From contig CAWEET010000010.1 of assembly GCA_963808165.1 (NCBI GenBank), positions 62,001 to 126,000 on the forward strand: a stretch of 64,000 nucleotides of DNA. Reading direction: 5' to 3'. The stretch's first letter is position 1; every line of letters begins with the position of its first letter. This document shows, piece by piece, positions 37,658-46,353 of the stretch. Source of the DNA: Thiosocius sp963808165 (lineage in GTDB: Bacteria; Pseudomonadota; Gammaproteobacteria; Chromatiales; Chromatiaceae). The notes below the pieces were generated by a model that was given only the letters and a program-made list of their open reading frames with translations, had not been told where the DNA came from and ran no database searches. The translations under genes were made by a program, and so were the position numbers.

Positions 37658-38533
37658 TCAGCTCAACCCGGTCAGTTGCAGGTAGGCACGATTGATTTCC
37701 TCCCCCCAGAGCAGCGCGACGAATCCGGCGGCGGCCAGGTAGGGGCCGAACGGGATCGGCAACTGCCGGTCACGACCGCGCAGCAGCACCAGGCTGATCC
37801 CGACCACGGCGCCGATCAGCGATGACAGCAGCACGATCAGCGGCAGCATCTGCCAGCCGAGGAATGCGCCGAATACCGCAAGTAGCTTGAAATCCCCATA
37901 GCCCATGCCCTCGCGGCCGGTCAGCAGCCGGAAAAACTGGAATACCAACCACAGGCTGAGATAACCGCTGGCGGCGCCGATGACTGCCGAACTGAGGTCG
38001 GTGAACATGCCGTCCAGATTGACCAGCAGGCCGAGCCAGACCAGCGGTAGGGTCAGCTGATCCGGCAGCAGCTGTTCGTCCAGGTCGATCACGGTCAACG
38101 CGACGAGCCCCCAGAGCAGGACCAGTGCGGCGGCCGCCGGGGCGGTCGGTCCAAAATGGACCACGACCAGCAGGCTCAGCAGGCCGGTGACCGCTTCGAC
38201 GACCGGGTAGCGCAACCCGATCGGTGTGTGGCAGCTGCTGCAACGTCCGCGCAGCAGCAGGTAGCTGAGTACCGGGATGTTCTCCCAGGCGCGGATCGCG
38301 TGGCCGCAGTTCGGGCAGGTCGAGGCCGGGGTGATCAGGAAGTCGAGGCCGAACCATCGGTTGGGCAGCGGCTCGGCTCCCTCGTCTCGCATATCGGCGC
38401 AGGCCTCGTCCAGTTCGGCCTGCATACGCCGTGGCAGGCGCAGGATGAGCACATTCAGAAAGCTGCCGACCACCAGCCCGAGCAGCAGGGCGGCGTAGGG
38501 CGCCAGCATGGCGACGACCGGATCCGCCGCCAT
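37658..38533 (-). CDS. pilD: Type IV prepilin leader peptidase / N-methyltransferase
   Basis: Inner-membrane aspartyl protease that cleaves and N-methylates prepilins and pseudopilins. 291 residues, about eight membrane segments. The cytoplasmic zinc region has CPNCGHAI and CSSCHTPIGLRYPVVE. Catalytic aspartates are in IDLDEQLLPDQLTLPL and in the family signature GMGYGDFKLLA. It will process the pilins at 41.9-42.9 kb. Gap to pilC is 3 bp. Confidence 0.96.
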   Translation of the reverse strand: MAADPVVAMLAPYAALLLGLVVGSFLNVLILRLPRRMQAELDEACADMRDEGAEPLPNRWFGLDFLITPASTCPNCGHAIRAWENIPVLSYLLLRGRCSSCHTPIGLRYPVVEAVTGLLSLLVVVHFGPTAPAAAALVLLWGLVALTVIDLDEQLLPDQLTLPLVWLGLLVNLDGMFTDLSSAVIGAASGYLSLWLVFQFFRLLTGREGMGYGDFKLLAVFGAFLGWQMLPLIVLLSSLIGAVVGISLVLLRGRDRQLPIPFGPYLAAAGFVALLWGEEINRAYLQLTGLS

Positions 38534-38536
38534 GCC

Positions 38537-39790
38537 TCAGTTGCCGGAGACGACCGAACCCAACTGGAAGATCGGCAGGTACAGCGCGATGACCAGGCCG
38601 CCGACGACGGTGCCCAGTATCACCATGATCAACGGCTCGAGCAGGCTGCTCAGCGCGTCGACCGCGTTGTCGACCTCTTCCTCGTAGAAATCGGCGACCT
38701 TGGCCAGCATGTCGTCGAGCGCACCGGATTCCTCTCCGATGGTGACCATCTGGATCACCATGTGCGGGAACAGCCCCTGCTGGCGCATCGCCAGCTGCAG
38801 CGACTGGCCGGTGGCGACATCGTCGCGCATCGTCAGAACCGCCTTCTCGTAGACGGCGCTGCCGGTGGCGCCGGCGACCGACTGCAGCGCCTCGACCAGC
38901 GGCACGCCGGCCGCGAACATCGTCGAGGTGGTGCGGCAGAAGCGCGCCAGGGCCGCCTTGTGCATGATGCCACCGATCACCGGCACCTTGAGCAGCAGCC
39001 GGTCGAGGGTCTCGCGGAACTTCGGCGATCGCTTCCAGATGTTCGTCGCGACCACCACGGTGGCGACCACCACGCCGAGGATCGCCCACCACCAGCCCGC
39101 GACGAAGTCGGATATCGAAATCACCACCCGGGTGAACGCGGGCAGGTCGGCGCCGAAGCTGCTGAACAGGTCTTTGAACTGCGGGATGACGAAGATCATG
39201 ATGATCGCGGTGATCAGGATCGCCACCACGATGACCGCGGTGGGGTAGAACAGCGCCTTCTTGATCTTCGCCTTGAGCGACTCGGTCTTTTCCTTATAGG
39301 TCGCGATCTTGTCGAGCAGGGTCTCGAGCACACCGGCCTGCTCGCCGGCCTCGACCAGGTTGCAGAACAGGTCGTCGAAGTACAGCGGGTGCTTGCGCAG
39401 TGCCGCGGTCAGCGAGGTTCCGCCCTCGACGTCGCCCTTGATCGACAGCACCATCTCCTGCATCGCCGGGTTATTGTGGCCGCGGCCGACGATGTCGAAG
39501 GCCTGCACCATCGGCACGCCGGCCGACATCATCGTCGACAACTGGCGCGAGAAGATCGCGATGTCCTTGCTGGTGATCTTCTTCTTGCGGTTGCTGAAGA
39601 TCGAGCCGCTCTTCTTGCGCAGCTTGAGTGGGACGATCCCTTGACGGCGCAGGTCGGCGCGCGCTAGCGCAATGCTGGCGGCGCGCGATTCGCCCTTCAC
39701 GCGATTGCCTCTGCGGTCGGTGCCCTCCCAGGCAAAGACCAGTGCCTTGTCCGGTTTGGGGGCCGCTGCCGCTGCTGCTTTGGTAGCCAT
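38537..39790 (-). CDS. pilC: Type IV pilus inner-membrane platform protein
   Basis: Polytopic platform protein that couples the PilB and PilT motors to pilus assembly. 417 residues with two repeats of the T2SF domain, each carrying the G-E-x-G/S type motif (LVEAGEQAGVLET and TIGEESGALDDML). Basic N-terminus KGESRAASIALARADLRRQGI. The C-terminus ends in hydrophobic LIMVILGTVVGGLVIALYLPIF. 12 bp after pilB. Confidence 0.95.
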   Translation of the reverse strand: MATKAAAAAAPKPDKALVFAWEGTDRRGNRVKGESRAASIALARADLRRQGIVPLKLRKKSGSIFSNRKKKITSKDIAIFSRQLSTMMSAGVPMVQAFDIVGRGHNNPAMQEMVLSIKGDVEGGTSLTAALRKHPLYFDDLFCNLVEAGEQAGVLETLLDKIATYKEKTESLKAKIKKALFYPTAVIVVAILITAIIMIFVIPQFKDLFSSFGADLPAFTRVVISISDFVAGWWWAILGVVVATVVVATNIWKRSPKFRETLDRLLLKVPVIGGIMHKAALARFCRTTSTMFAAGVPLVEALQSVAGATGSAVYEKAVLTMRDDVATGQSLQLAMRQQGLFPHMVIQMVTIGEESGALDDMLAKVADFYEEEVDNAVDALSSLLEPLIMVILGTVVGGLVIALYLPIFQLGSVVSGN

Positions 39791-39802
39791 ACTGTGACCT
39801 GT

Positions 39803-41515
39803 TTAATCCTTGGTGACGCGGTTGATTTCTTCGAGGCTGGTAATGCCTTCCTTTACCTTGGCCAGACCGGAGGCGCGCAGTTCCTGCAGCCCCTCCGATT
39901 TCGCCAGGTCGCGGATCTGGATAGCGTTGCCGTTCTCCATGATCAGTTTGCCCATTGCATCGGTGACCGGCATGACCTCGAAGATGCCGACCCGACCCTT
40001 GTAGCCCTTGGTGCACTTGTCGCAACCGGCCGGTCCGTAAACGGTGATGCCCTGGCGGATCTCGGCCTCGGTGAAGCCTTCCTCGAGTAGGGCGTCATGG
40101 GGTACATCTTCGACCGTCTTGCAGTGTTCGCACAGTCGCCGTGCCAGGCGCTGGGCCATGATCAGGTTCACCGACGAGGCGATGTTGAATGCCGGGATGC
40201 CCATATTCGCCAGGCGTGTCAGGGTTTGCGGGGCATCGTTGGTGTGCAGTGTCGACAGCACCAGGTGACCGGTCTGCGCCGCCTTGACCGCGATCTCGGC
40301 CGTCTCCAGGTCGCGGATCTCACCGACCATCACGATGTCCGGGTCCTGGCGCAGGAAGGCGCGTAGCGCCGCGGCGAAGGTCAGGCCGGTCCTGGTGTTG
40401 ACGTTCACCTGGTTGATCCCCGAGACCTGGATCTCGACCGGATCTTCGGCCGTGGAGATATTGACCTCGGGCTCGTTCAACATGTTGAGCGCGGTGTACA
40501 GCGTGACCGTCTTACCGCTACCGGTCGGGCCCGTGACCAGGATCATACCGTACGGCTTGCCGATCGCGTCCAGGAAGTGTGCCTTCTGACGCTCGTCGAA
40601 ACCGAGCGATTCGACCCCGAGGGTCGCCGCTGATGAATCGAGGATACGCAGCACGATCTTCTCGCCGTGCACGGTCGGGCAGGTGTTGACACGGAAATCG
40701 ATCGAGCGGTTGCGCGACAGCGTCATCTTGATCCTGCCATCCTGCGGCACGCGGCGTTCGGCGATGTTCATGCGTGCCATCACCTTCAGGCGGGCAGACA
40801 GGCGGGCCGAGATATTGACCGGCGGCGAGGCCTTTTCGTGCAGCATGCCGTCCTGGCGGAAGCGGATCCGAAAGGTCCTTTCGTAGGGTTCGAAATGGAC
40901 GTCCGAGGTGCCGGAGTTGATTGCGTCCAGCAGTATCTTGTTCACGTAGCGCACCACCGGTGCGTCGTCGACGTCGAGGTTGGAATCGTTCTCGCCGGTG
41001 TCGTCGTCGGCGCTGATGTCGAGGTTTTCCAGATCCGCGTCGAGCAGATCGGCCATCGCGTCACTCTGTGCGTCCAGCGCCCGGTCGATCGCAGCAGTGA
41101 GTTTGTCTTCCTCCACCAGCACCGCGTCGGTGGTCAGGCCGGTGTGGAACTTGATCTCGTCCAGGCCATGGTGATTGGTCGGGTCGGAGACCGCCATGAA
41201 CAGCCGGTTGCCGCGCTTGATCAATGGCAGTGCATGGTGCTTGCGCAGCAGCTTTTCCTCGACCAGGTTGGTCGGCATGCTGGCCGGATCGATCGCATCG
41301 ATGTCGAACAGCGGAACCCCATACTCCTGCGATGCGGCCAGCGCGACATCGCGCGCTGCGACCATGCCCTGTTCCACCAGGTACGGGACCAGCAACCGCC
41401 CGGCAGCGGTCGAGGTCTCGACCGCCTTCCCGGCCTCGAGCTCGGACAGCAGTCCGTCCTGAACCAGGCGGCGGGCGAGGCCGCCGAGACGTGTGATGGG
41501 ACTAGTGCTTGCCAT
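39803..41515 (-). CDS. pilB: Type IV pilus assembly ATPase
   Basis: Hexameric extension ATPase. 570 residues: N-terminal MshEN-type domain, then the ATPase domain with Walker A GPTGSGKTVTLY near residue 330, Walker B with VMVGEIRDLETAEIA, the His box LSTLHTNDAPQTL, and a tetracysteine zinc site (CEHC near residue 463 and CDKC near residue 508). Starts 376 bp downstream of the second pilin gene. An AAGGACA Shine-Dalgarno precedes the ATG at 41515. Confidence 0.96.
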   Translation of the reverse strand: MASTSPITRLGGLARRLVQDGLLSELEAGKAVETSTAAGRLLVPYLVEQGMVAARDVALAASQEYGVPLFDIDAIDPASMPTNLVEEKLLRKHHALPLIKRGNRLFMAVSDPTNHHGLDEIKFHTGLTTDAVLVEEDKLTAAIDRALDAQSDAMADLLDADLENLDISADDDTGENDSNLDVDDAPVVRYVNKILLDAINSGTSDVHFEPYERTFRIRFRQDGMLHEKASPPVNISARLSARLKVMARMNIAERRVPQDGRIKMTLSRNRSIDFRVNTCPTVHGEKIVLRILDSSAATLGVESLGFDERQKAHFLDAIGKPYGMILVTGPTGSGKTVTLYTALNMLNEPEVNISTAEDPVEIQVSGINQVNVNTRTGLTFAAALRAFLRQDPDIVMVGEIRDLETAEIAVKAAQTGHLVLSTLHTNDAPQTLTRLANMGIPAFNIASSVNLIMAQRLARRLCEHCKTVEDVPHDALLEEGFTEAEIRQGITVYGPAGCDKCTKGYKGRVGIFEVMPVTDAMGKLIMENGNAIQIRDLAKSEGLQELRASGLAKVKEGITSLEEINRVTKD

Positions 41516-41891
41516 TGTCCTTATATCGTTTCGATTCGCTGGGGATCAAAGCTGAAGCCAAGTATATATCCTGCTGGCCGATGGAATGTGAGCCAGGTGG
41601 CACAAGGTCGATGCAGCCTTTAACGGCTGGTGACTGGGTCACTTTAGGGTCTGGAGTCGGTTTCGTGCCCGCAGCCCGGGGTTCGATGGATGCCGGGTTT
41701 CGGTATTCGGATGGAGAAAGCGAGGACGGGTATTTGCGACCGAAGGGGCAGGCTTTGGAGAGGGCGGGTGTTCAGGTGTTCTGCGGTCGCATCAACGCTG
41801 ACCGGTACCTGTCCACTCTTTCCTTGTTGATGTAGCCGGGGGGCGGAGACCTTCGGTACAACTCACTTGCCGGATCCCCAGTGTGGCCTGG
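41516..41891. other. Spacer between the second pilin and pilB
   Basis: 376 bp without a credible gene. On the minus strand TATATA at 41562-41567, about 47 bp before the pilB ATG, may be a -10 element, but the -35 is weak. A 108-codon plus-strand frame (41509-41835) has no ribosome-binding site and no family character. Confidence 0.45.
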
Positions 41892-42326
41892 TCAGGGGCA
41901 GGCGGTCACGGAGCCGGTGCCATCGCAGCAGTTGCTCATGCGGTTTTCGCAGCGTAGCCAGCGGCTACTCGGCGTATAGGTGATTTCGACCGTATAGCTG
42001 TTGGTGGTTGCGCCGACGATGGTGTAGCTGTAAAGGCCCTGGTCGCCGTCCGGTGTCCAGCCGAGTTCTGCTTTGTCCTCCGGGTCGTAGTCGGCGTCAC
42101 CGGCGATCTGGTAGGTGCTGTTCTCCAGACGCCAGTCCTCCAGAAAAACCCGCAACGAATCGGCGTTGATACGTGCGGTGCCCAGCTGGGCCTCGCGGAC
42201 ATAGCCCTGGTAGGCAGGGATCGCGATAGCTGATATCAGCGCCAGGATCGCAACTACGATCATGAGTTCGATCAGTGAGAAGCCCTTCGGTGTCCTTCTG
42301 GGCGACTGCAAGTTTGCTTTGTCCAC
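41892..42326 (-). CDS. Type IV pilin-like protein (PilE/minor pilin type)
   Basis: 144 residues with a class III leader: cleavage after Gly15, mature start FSLIELMIVVAILALISAIAI with Glu5 conserved. C-terminal half has four cysteines (LRCENRMSNCCDG and TACP), forming the probable D-loop. It differs from the major pilin in its longer leader and cysteine content, resembling PilE-type minor pilins. It lies 81 bp after the first pilin, across a strong hairpin that may reduce its expression relative to that gene. Confidence 0.88.
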   Translation of the reverse strand: MDKANLQSPRRTPKGFSLIELMIVVAILALISAIAIPAYQGYVREAQLGTARINADSLRVFLEDWRLENSTYQIAGDADYDPEDKAELGWTPDGDQGLYSYTIVGATTNSYTVEITYTPSSRWLRCENRMSNCCDGTGSVTACP

Positions 42327-42354
42327 CGTCTTACTTCGCTCCGTTAAAGTAGCA

Positions 42355-42379
42355 ACACCCGGGCATTTGGCCCGGGTGT
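42355..42379 (-). promoter_or_regulatory. Ten-bp GC-rich hairpin between the two pilin genes
   Basis: ACACCCGGGC-(5)-GCCCGGGTGT is a perfect 10-bp inverted repeat, 29 bp after the stop of the first pilin. No T-run follows on the minus strand, so it is probably an mRNA 3' stabiliser or attenuator setting the ratio of the two pilins and not a full terminator. That role is inferred. Confidence 0.6.
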
Positions 42380-42407
42380 ACCAACTCGACTATCCGCCGA
42401 ATATCTC

Positions 42408-42860
42408 TTAGATGTTGGTCTGGTCGATGCCTACCGTAGTCTGGCTGGCAAAGCCACCGCTAGCTGAAAGGTAGGCCGGTCGAGTGATCGTGATAGCTAT
42501 GGTGCCCTCGGTGGTATTTGTGACGTCCACGCCAACGACGCCATCGTCATCAACTGCGGCCGTTGCATAGGCGGGATCACCGTTCGGTGCAGTCGCGCCC
42601 TCGGGGTTCACGATCCGCAGAATGGTGGTGTCATCAATTACAGCGGGGTCCTGAGTGCCGGCTCGCGCCGCTACTGCGGAACGTTTTGCCAACTCCGCCT
42701 TGACGGCGCGGATCGCTGAATCGTAGTGATCAGTGACCTTCGCCAGGCGCGCCTCCTTGATGTAGTTGTTGTAAGCCGGGATCGCGATAGCCGCGAGGAT
42801 GGCGATGATCGCCACGACGATCATGAGTTCTATAAGGGTAAAGCCTGACTGCTTTTTCAT
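42408..42860 (-). CDS. pilA: Major type IV pilin
   Basis: 150 residues: short leader MKKQSG cleaved after Gly6, mature FTLIELMIVVAIIAILAAIAIPAYNNY with Glu5. The globular domain has no cysteine at all, so it lacks the disulfide-bounded D-loop usual for PilA; a beta-rich C-terminal region ends QTNI. Preceded by a sigma54-type promoter at 42981-42995 and by AGGAGAGAAC before the ATG. It is the first pilin behind the PilR-dependent promoter, so I call it the main pilin subunit. Confidence 0.9.
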   Translation of the reverse strand: MKKQSGFTLIELMIVVAIIAILAAIAIPAYNNYIKEARLAKVTDHYDSAIRAVKAELAKRSAVAARAGTQDPAVIDDTTILRIVNPEGATAPNGDPAYATAAVDDDGVVGVDVTNTTEGTIAITITRPAYLSASGGFASQTTVGIDQTNI

Positions 42861-42980
42861 TGGGTTCTCTCCTGGTTGACTTCAGCGGTCGCGCAATGCT
42901 AACGGCTGTTCGGTTGTAAACTTTAAGCGACCTTTCGGGGCGGTTTCGCTCCATCCCGGCGGGCCTTGACGCTTCATAAC

Positions 42981-42995
42981 GCAGTTCGCGTGCCA
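42981..42995 (-). promoter_or_regulatory. Sigma54-type promoter of pilA
   Basis: On the minus strand the sequence is TGGCACG-CGAA-CTGC, matching the -24/-12 consensus TGGCACG-N4-TTGC with one change in the -12 box. It lies about 120 bp before the pilA ATG and downstream of pilSR, whose product PilR is a sigma54 activator. Start of transcription is expected near 42970. Confidence 0.75.
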
Positions 42996-43113
42996 AAAAT
43001 GCGAAATGACGGATTTCTGACGAATTCCGGCAGGTTAGGCAGGTTTTCGTGGGGTCTGATCGGTTTTGACGCAGTTTTTGCAGTCCCTGGCGCCGTCCCA
43101 GGACCCCAAACCG

Positions 43114-43130
43114 GTGACGCTCAGCGTCAC
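43114..43130. promoter_or_regulatory. Perfect 17-bp inverted repeat upstream of pilA, candidate PilR site
   Basis: GTGACGCT-C-AGCGTCAC, 8-bp arms around one base, about 130 bp upstream of the predicted sigma54 promoter, at a typical enhancer distance. Further TGACTG/CAGTCA-like and GCGTCA half sites occur to about 43155. Could be an activator-binding site; a hairpin in the pilR 3' region is an alternative. Confidence 0.45.
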
Positions 43131-43217
43131 ATGCTGACTGTCTGCGTCAGCCCCGGTCGCGCAGGCCATCGCCGGTGTCTGCGTGTCTGAGAAGCGCTGT
43201 CGCGCGACCACCGGATG

Positions 43218-44603
43218 CTAGCGACTCTCTGACTCTGACTCTGACTCTGACTCTGTGTCGTCGACGGCGAGGCCGAGCTTCTCCAGCCGATAGCGCAGCG
43301 CACGAAAGCTGATACCGAGGGCCCTGGCGGCGGCGGTGCGGTTCCATCGGGTGCTCTCCAGCGCCTGCATGATGGCCTGGCGCTCGACTCTGGCCAGGTA
43401 GTCCTCCAGGCCCTCCTCGGGCAGCACGGCCTCCGCTGCGCCGGTATCGCCTGAAGGTCTTTCGCTTAGCCCCAGGTCCTCCAGCGTGATGCTGTCGTTC
43501 TCGCACAGCGCCGTGGCGCGTTCCAGGATGTTCTCGAGTTCACGCACGTTGCCCGGGAATTCGTACCCGTACAATGCCTTCAGTGCGATGCGCTCGATAC
43601 TGGCCTTGCGGCCGCCGCTGCGCTGCGCCAGACGTTCCAGCACATGGTCGATCATCACGAGGATATCCTCACGGCGCGAGCGCAGCGGGGACATCGGCAG
43701 CTCGATCACATGGATGCGGTAGAACAGATCCTGGCGAAACTCGCCATTGGCGACCATCGCTGTAAGGTCCTTGTGGCTGGCGCTGATGATGCGCACGTCG
43801 ACTGCCTGCTCGGCGGTCGCGCCGACCGGTCGTACCGACTTTTCCTGAATCGCACGCAGCAGCTTGACCTGCATGGACAGCGGCAGGTCCGCGACCTCGT
43901 CGAGAAACAGGGTTCCACCGTCGGCGTTCTGGAACAGGCCCGATTTGTCGCGCACAGCGCCGGTAAAACTGCCCTTGACGTGACCGAAGAACTCGCTCTC
44001 CATCAACTCCTGGGGTATGGCCCCGCAGTTGACCGCGACGAACGGTCGGTCGGCACGCGGGCTGCGCGCATGGATCGCCCGCGCCGCCAGTTCCTTGCCG
44101 GTGCCCGATTCGCCGCTGACGAACACCGGAGCCTGGTTGCGCGCCAACTTGCCGATCAGCCGCCGAATCTCCTGCATCGCCGGTGACTTGCCGAGCAGTT
44201 CGCCATTGCGGACGAGTGGCGCGCCGGGCTCCGCCTTGTCGACGCGCAACGCTGTCTCGACCAGGCGGCGCAGTACCGGCAGGTCGACCGGTTTGGAAAC
44301 GAAATCGAAGGCGCCCGCCTTGAGCGCTTCGACGGCGGTCTGCATGTTGCCATGCGCCGTGATTACCGCAATCGGCGTATCGGGCAGTTCGCCCGCGACA
44401 TGGCGCACGATGTCGATGCCGCTGCCATCCGGAAGACGCATATCGACCAGGCACAGGTCAAAACGCTGTGCGGCGAGCTGCGCGAGGGCCTCGCCCACCG
44501 TCCCGACGGAGCGACTGTCCACATCCATGCGCGCCAGCGTGATCTCCAGCAGCTCGCGGATGTCGGGTTCGTCGTCGATGATCAGCGCCAGCGGGTGGTT
44601 CAT
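43218..44603 (-). CDS. pilR: Type IV pilus response regulator PilR (sigma54-dependent activator)
   Basis: NtrC-family activator of pilA transcription, partner of PilS. 461 residues from ATG 44603; a longer in-phase frame upstream overlaps pilS and is not native. Receiver domain with IDDEPD and phospho-acceptor in LVDMRLPDG, AAA+ domain with Walker A GESGTGKE, the sigma54-contact loop GSFTGA and Walker B GGTLFLDEVAD, then the Fis-type HTH NRTAAARALGISFRALRYRL. Odd: the C-terminus ends in five ES dipeptides encoded by a hexanucleotide repeat. Overlaps pilS by 4 bp. Confidence 0.95.
   Translation of the reverse strand: MNHPLALIIDDEPDIRELLEITLARMDVDSRSVGTVGEALAQLAAQRFDLCLVDMRLPDGSGIDIVRHVAGELPDTPIAVITAHGNMQTAVEALKAGAFDFVSKPVDLPVLRRLVETALRVDKAEPGAPLVRNGELLGKSPAMQEIRRLIGKLARNQAPVFVSGESGTGKELAARAIHARSPRADRPFVAVNCGAIPQELMESEFFGHVKGSFTGAVRDKSGLFQNADGGTLFLDEVADLPLSMQVKLLRAIQEKSVRPVGATAEQAVDVRIISASHKDLTAMVANGEFRQDLFYRIHVIELPMSPLRSRREDILVMIDHVLERLAQRSGGRKASIERIALKALYGYEFPGNVRELENILERATALCENDSITLEDLGLSERPSGDTGAAEAVLPEEGLEDYLARVERQAIMQALESTRWNRTAAARALGISFRALRYRLEKLGLAVDDTESESESESESR
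43225..43254 (-). repeat. Hexanucleotide tandem repeat at the 3' end of pilR
   Basis: GACTCT on the plus strand is repeated four times perfectly at 43231-43254, with a degenerate copy before it. In pilR it encodes alternating Ser-Glu. A six-base unit preserves the frame, so copy-number change would alter only tail length. Confidence 0.85.
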
Positions 44604-46246
44604 AGTCTTCGGGTGCGTTTTGGGTTCGGAAAGCTTAGCCGAAAGCAGCTGCCGCCCGTAGGTTGGCTCAGGTACTCGAGGCGTATGTGGTTCGCCTCGC
44701 AGAGCTGTCGGGCGATGTACAGGCCGAGCCCGGTGCCTTCGTTGCGCGTGCTGAAGAAGGGTTCGAACAGATTGGCCTGCGCCTTCTTCGGAATGCCCGG
44801 GCCGTTGTCGCGCAGTTCGAGGAACGGACCACCCGATTCGTGCGTGATGCCGCCGGCCAGGCGGATGTTGAGCTGATCCGGCGCCCGATCGAAGTGGCGC
44901 GCTGCATTGTCGCACAGCACATCGATGATCTGGCGGAGCTGGCCGGGGTCGGCGAACACTGTGGTGCCCGAGGGTTCGACCTGATGTTGCAGCTGCGTCT
45001 GCCGTAACCGCTGCGAGTGGCGCAGTTCGCCCATCGATTCCTCCAGCCAGGGACCCAGCACGAGGGGTTTGGGATGTGGGTTGTCCTGCCGCGACAGCTT
45101 CAGGATGCTCTCGATGACCTCGTTCACGCGCTGCGAGTTGTGCTGAATGATCTCTATCATGCGTCTGTCGGTAGACGGCAGATCGGGCGCTTCTTCCAGC
45201 AACTGGGATGCATGGCTGATTGCCCCCAGCGGGTTGCGTATCTCGTGCGCGATGCCGGCAGTTAGCCGACCGAGCGAAGCCAGCTTCAGTTGCTGTGCCT
45301 CGGCGTTCAGGCGCGCGGTGTCCTCGAGTACGATCAGGGTGCCCGGGTTGTCTGCATCGCCGATCGGGGTGAAGCTGGCGCGCAGATCGCGACCACCCGT
45401 GGTGGCGCGGAAGTCTGGCCGACCGGCGCCCGGGTCACGCAGCCAGTCACGGTATTGCCGCGCGAGCGGCGGCGATGCTTCGTCGAGCGGATGGTGGCGC
45501 ATCGCAACCGGCATCCCGAGCAGAACCCAGGCCGCCTCATTCATCACCTGGATCGTCTCCTGTTCGTCGATGACCAGGATGCCGGCACGCATCTGCTGGA
45601 TGACGAAGTCGTTCAGCTGGGCCAGGTTGGCCAGGTCGGACCCGCGCTGGCTGGCCAGTTGTTCGCTCTCGGCAGCGCGCCGCCCCAGGCGGTGGGCGAG
45701 CAGCGCCAGGGCGAAAAAGGATGCGCCGAGCAGACCGGCCTGTGTATAGGCGGTGTCGGCAAAGGCATCGGTCCTCTGCGCGTAGATGCGCTCGGTCAGC
45801 ACCGCGAGCGAACCCAGTGCCGCGAACAGCAGGGCGGTCTGGCCGACCAGGCTGAGGCTGCCCAAAGCGATCGACACCGCGATCAGCATGCCCAGTCCGG
45901 AAGACACGCCGCCGCTTGCATGCATCATTATGGTGATCAGCACGATGTCCAGGAACACCGCCAGTTGCCCCTGTTTTTCGTCATCGCCGAAATGCCGCAC
46001 GTGCATGACCAGCGCGACGATCGAGACGCCCAGATACAGGTGTACTGCGACCGTGAACAGCGTCGGTGAGTGGGTGCCAAGGGGGCCCTTGCCGATGCCG
46101 ACGTAGACCAGCAGCAATGCAACCCCGAGCGCGACCCGGTACATGAGGTACAGGCCGAGATGCGAGCCCTCCTCGGCAAATTCGGCTGGCGTTGCCCGCG
46201 CTTCGGATCTGTCCTGCTGCACGCTCGCTCTCAAGGTGGCCATCAA
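44600..46246 (-). CDS. pilS: Type IV pilus sensor histidine kinase PilS
   Basis: Inner-membrane sensor that phosphorylates PilR and monitors pilin in the membrane. 548 residues: six predicted membrane segments between about 30 and 190, a PAS-like cytoplasmic domain (QMRAGILVIDEQETIQVMNEA), and the kinase core with H-box AGIAHEIRNPLGAISHAS, N-box IIDVLCDNAARHF, DNGPGIP and GTGLGLYIARQL. Order pilS-pilR is as in Pseudomonas. Divergent from sucC with about 105 bp between starts. Confidence 0.94.
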   Translation of the reverse strand: MMATLRASVQQDRSEARATPAEFAEEGSHLGLYLMYRVALGVALLLVYVGIGKGPLGTHSPTLFTVAVHLYLGVSIVALVMHVRHFGDDEKQGQLAVFLDIVLITIMMHASGGVSSGLGMLIAVSIALGSLSLVGQTALLFAALGSLAVLTERIYAQRTDAFADTAYTQAGLLGASFFALALLAHRLGRRAAESEQLASQRGSDLANLAQLNDFVIQQMRAGILVIDEQETIQVMNEAAWVLLGMPVAMRHHPLDEASPPLARQYRDWLRDPGAGRPDFRATTGGRDLRASFTPIGDADNPGTLIVLEDTARLNAEAQQLKLASLGRLTAGIAHEIRNPLGAISHASQLLEEAPDLPSTDRRMIEIIQHNSQRVNEVIESILKLSRQDNPHPKPLVLGPWLEESMGELRHSQRLRQTQLQHQVEPSGTTVFADPGQLRQIIDVLCDNAARHFDRAPDQLNIRLAGGITHESGGPFLELRDNGPGIPKKAQANLFEPFFSTRNEGTGLGLYIARQLCEANHIRLEYLSQPTGGSCFRLSFPNPKRTRRL

Positions 46247-46353
46247 CTCGCGTAGCGGCGGCCACGTCTAATACTCAACAGTGATTTGTATTTTTGCGCT
46301 GGCCGCCTTTCTGAACCAGAATGCGGCCATCCGCTGCTGCACAGGGTCAGACC

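Noticed and set aside
41509..41835. 108-codon plus-strand frame in the pilin-pilB spacer
   Set aside because: Overlaps the pilB start, no ribosome-binding site, no family character.
42355..42379. Hairpin between the pilins as a transcription terminator
   Set aside because: No T-run follows on the transcribed strand, so reclassified as an attenuator or stability element.
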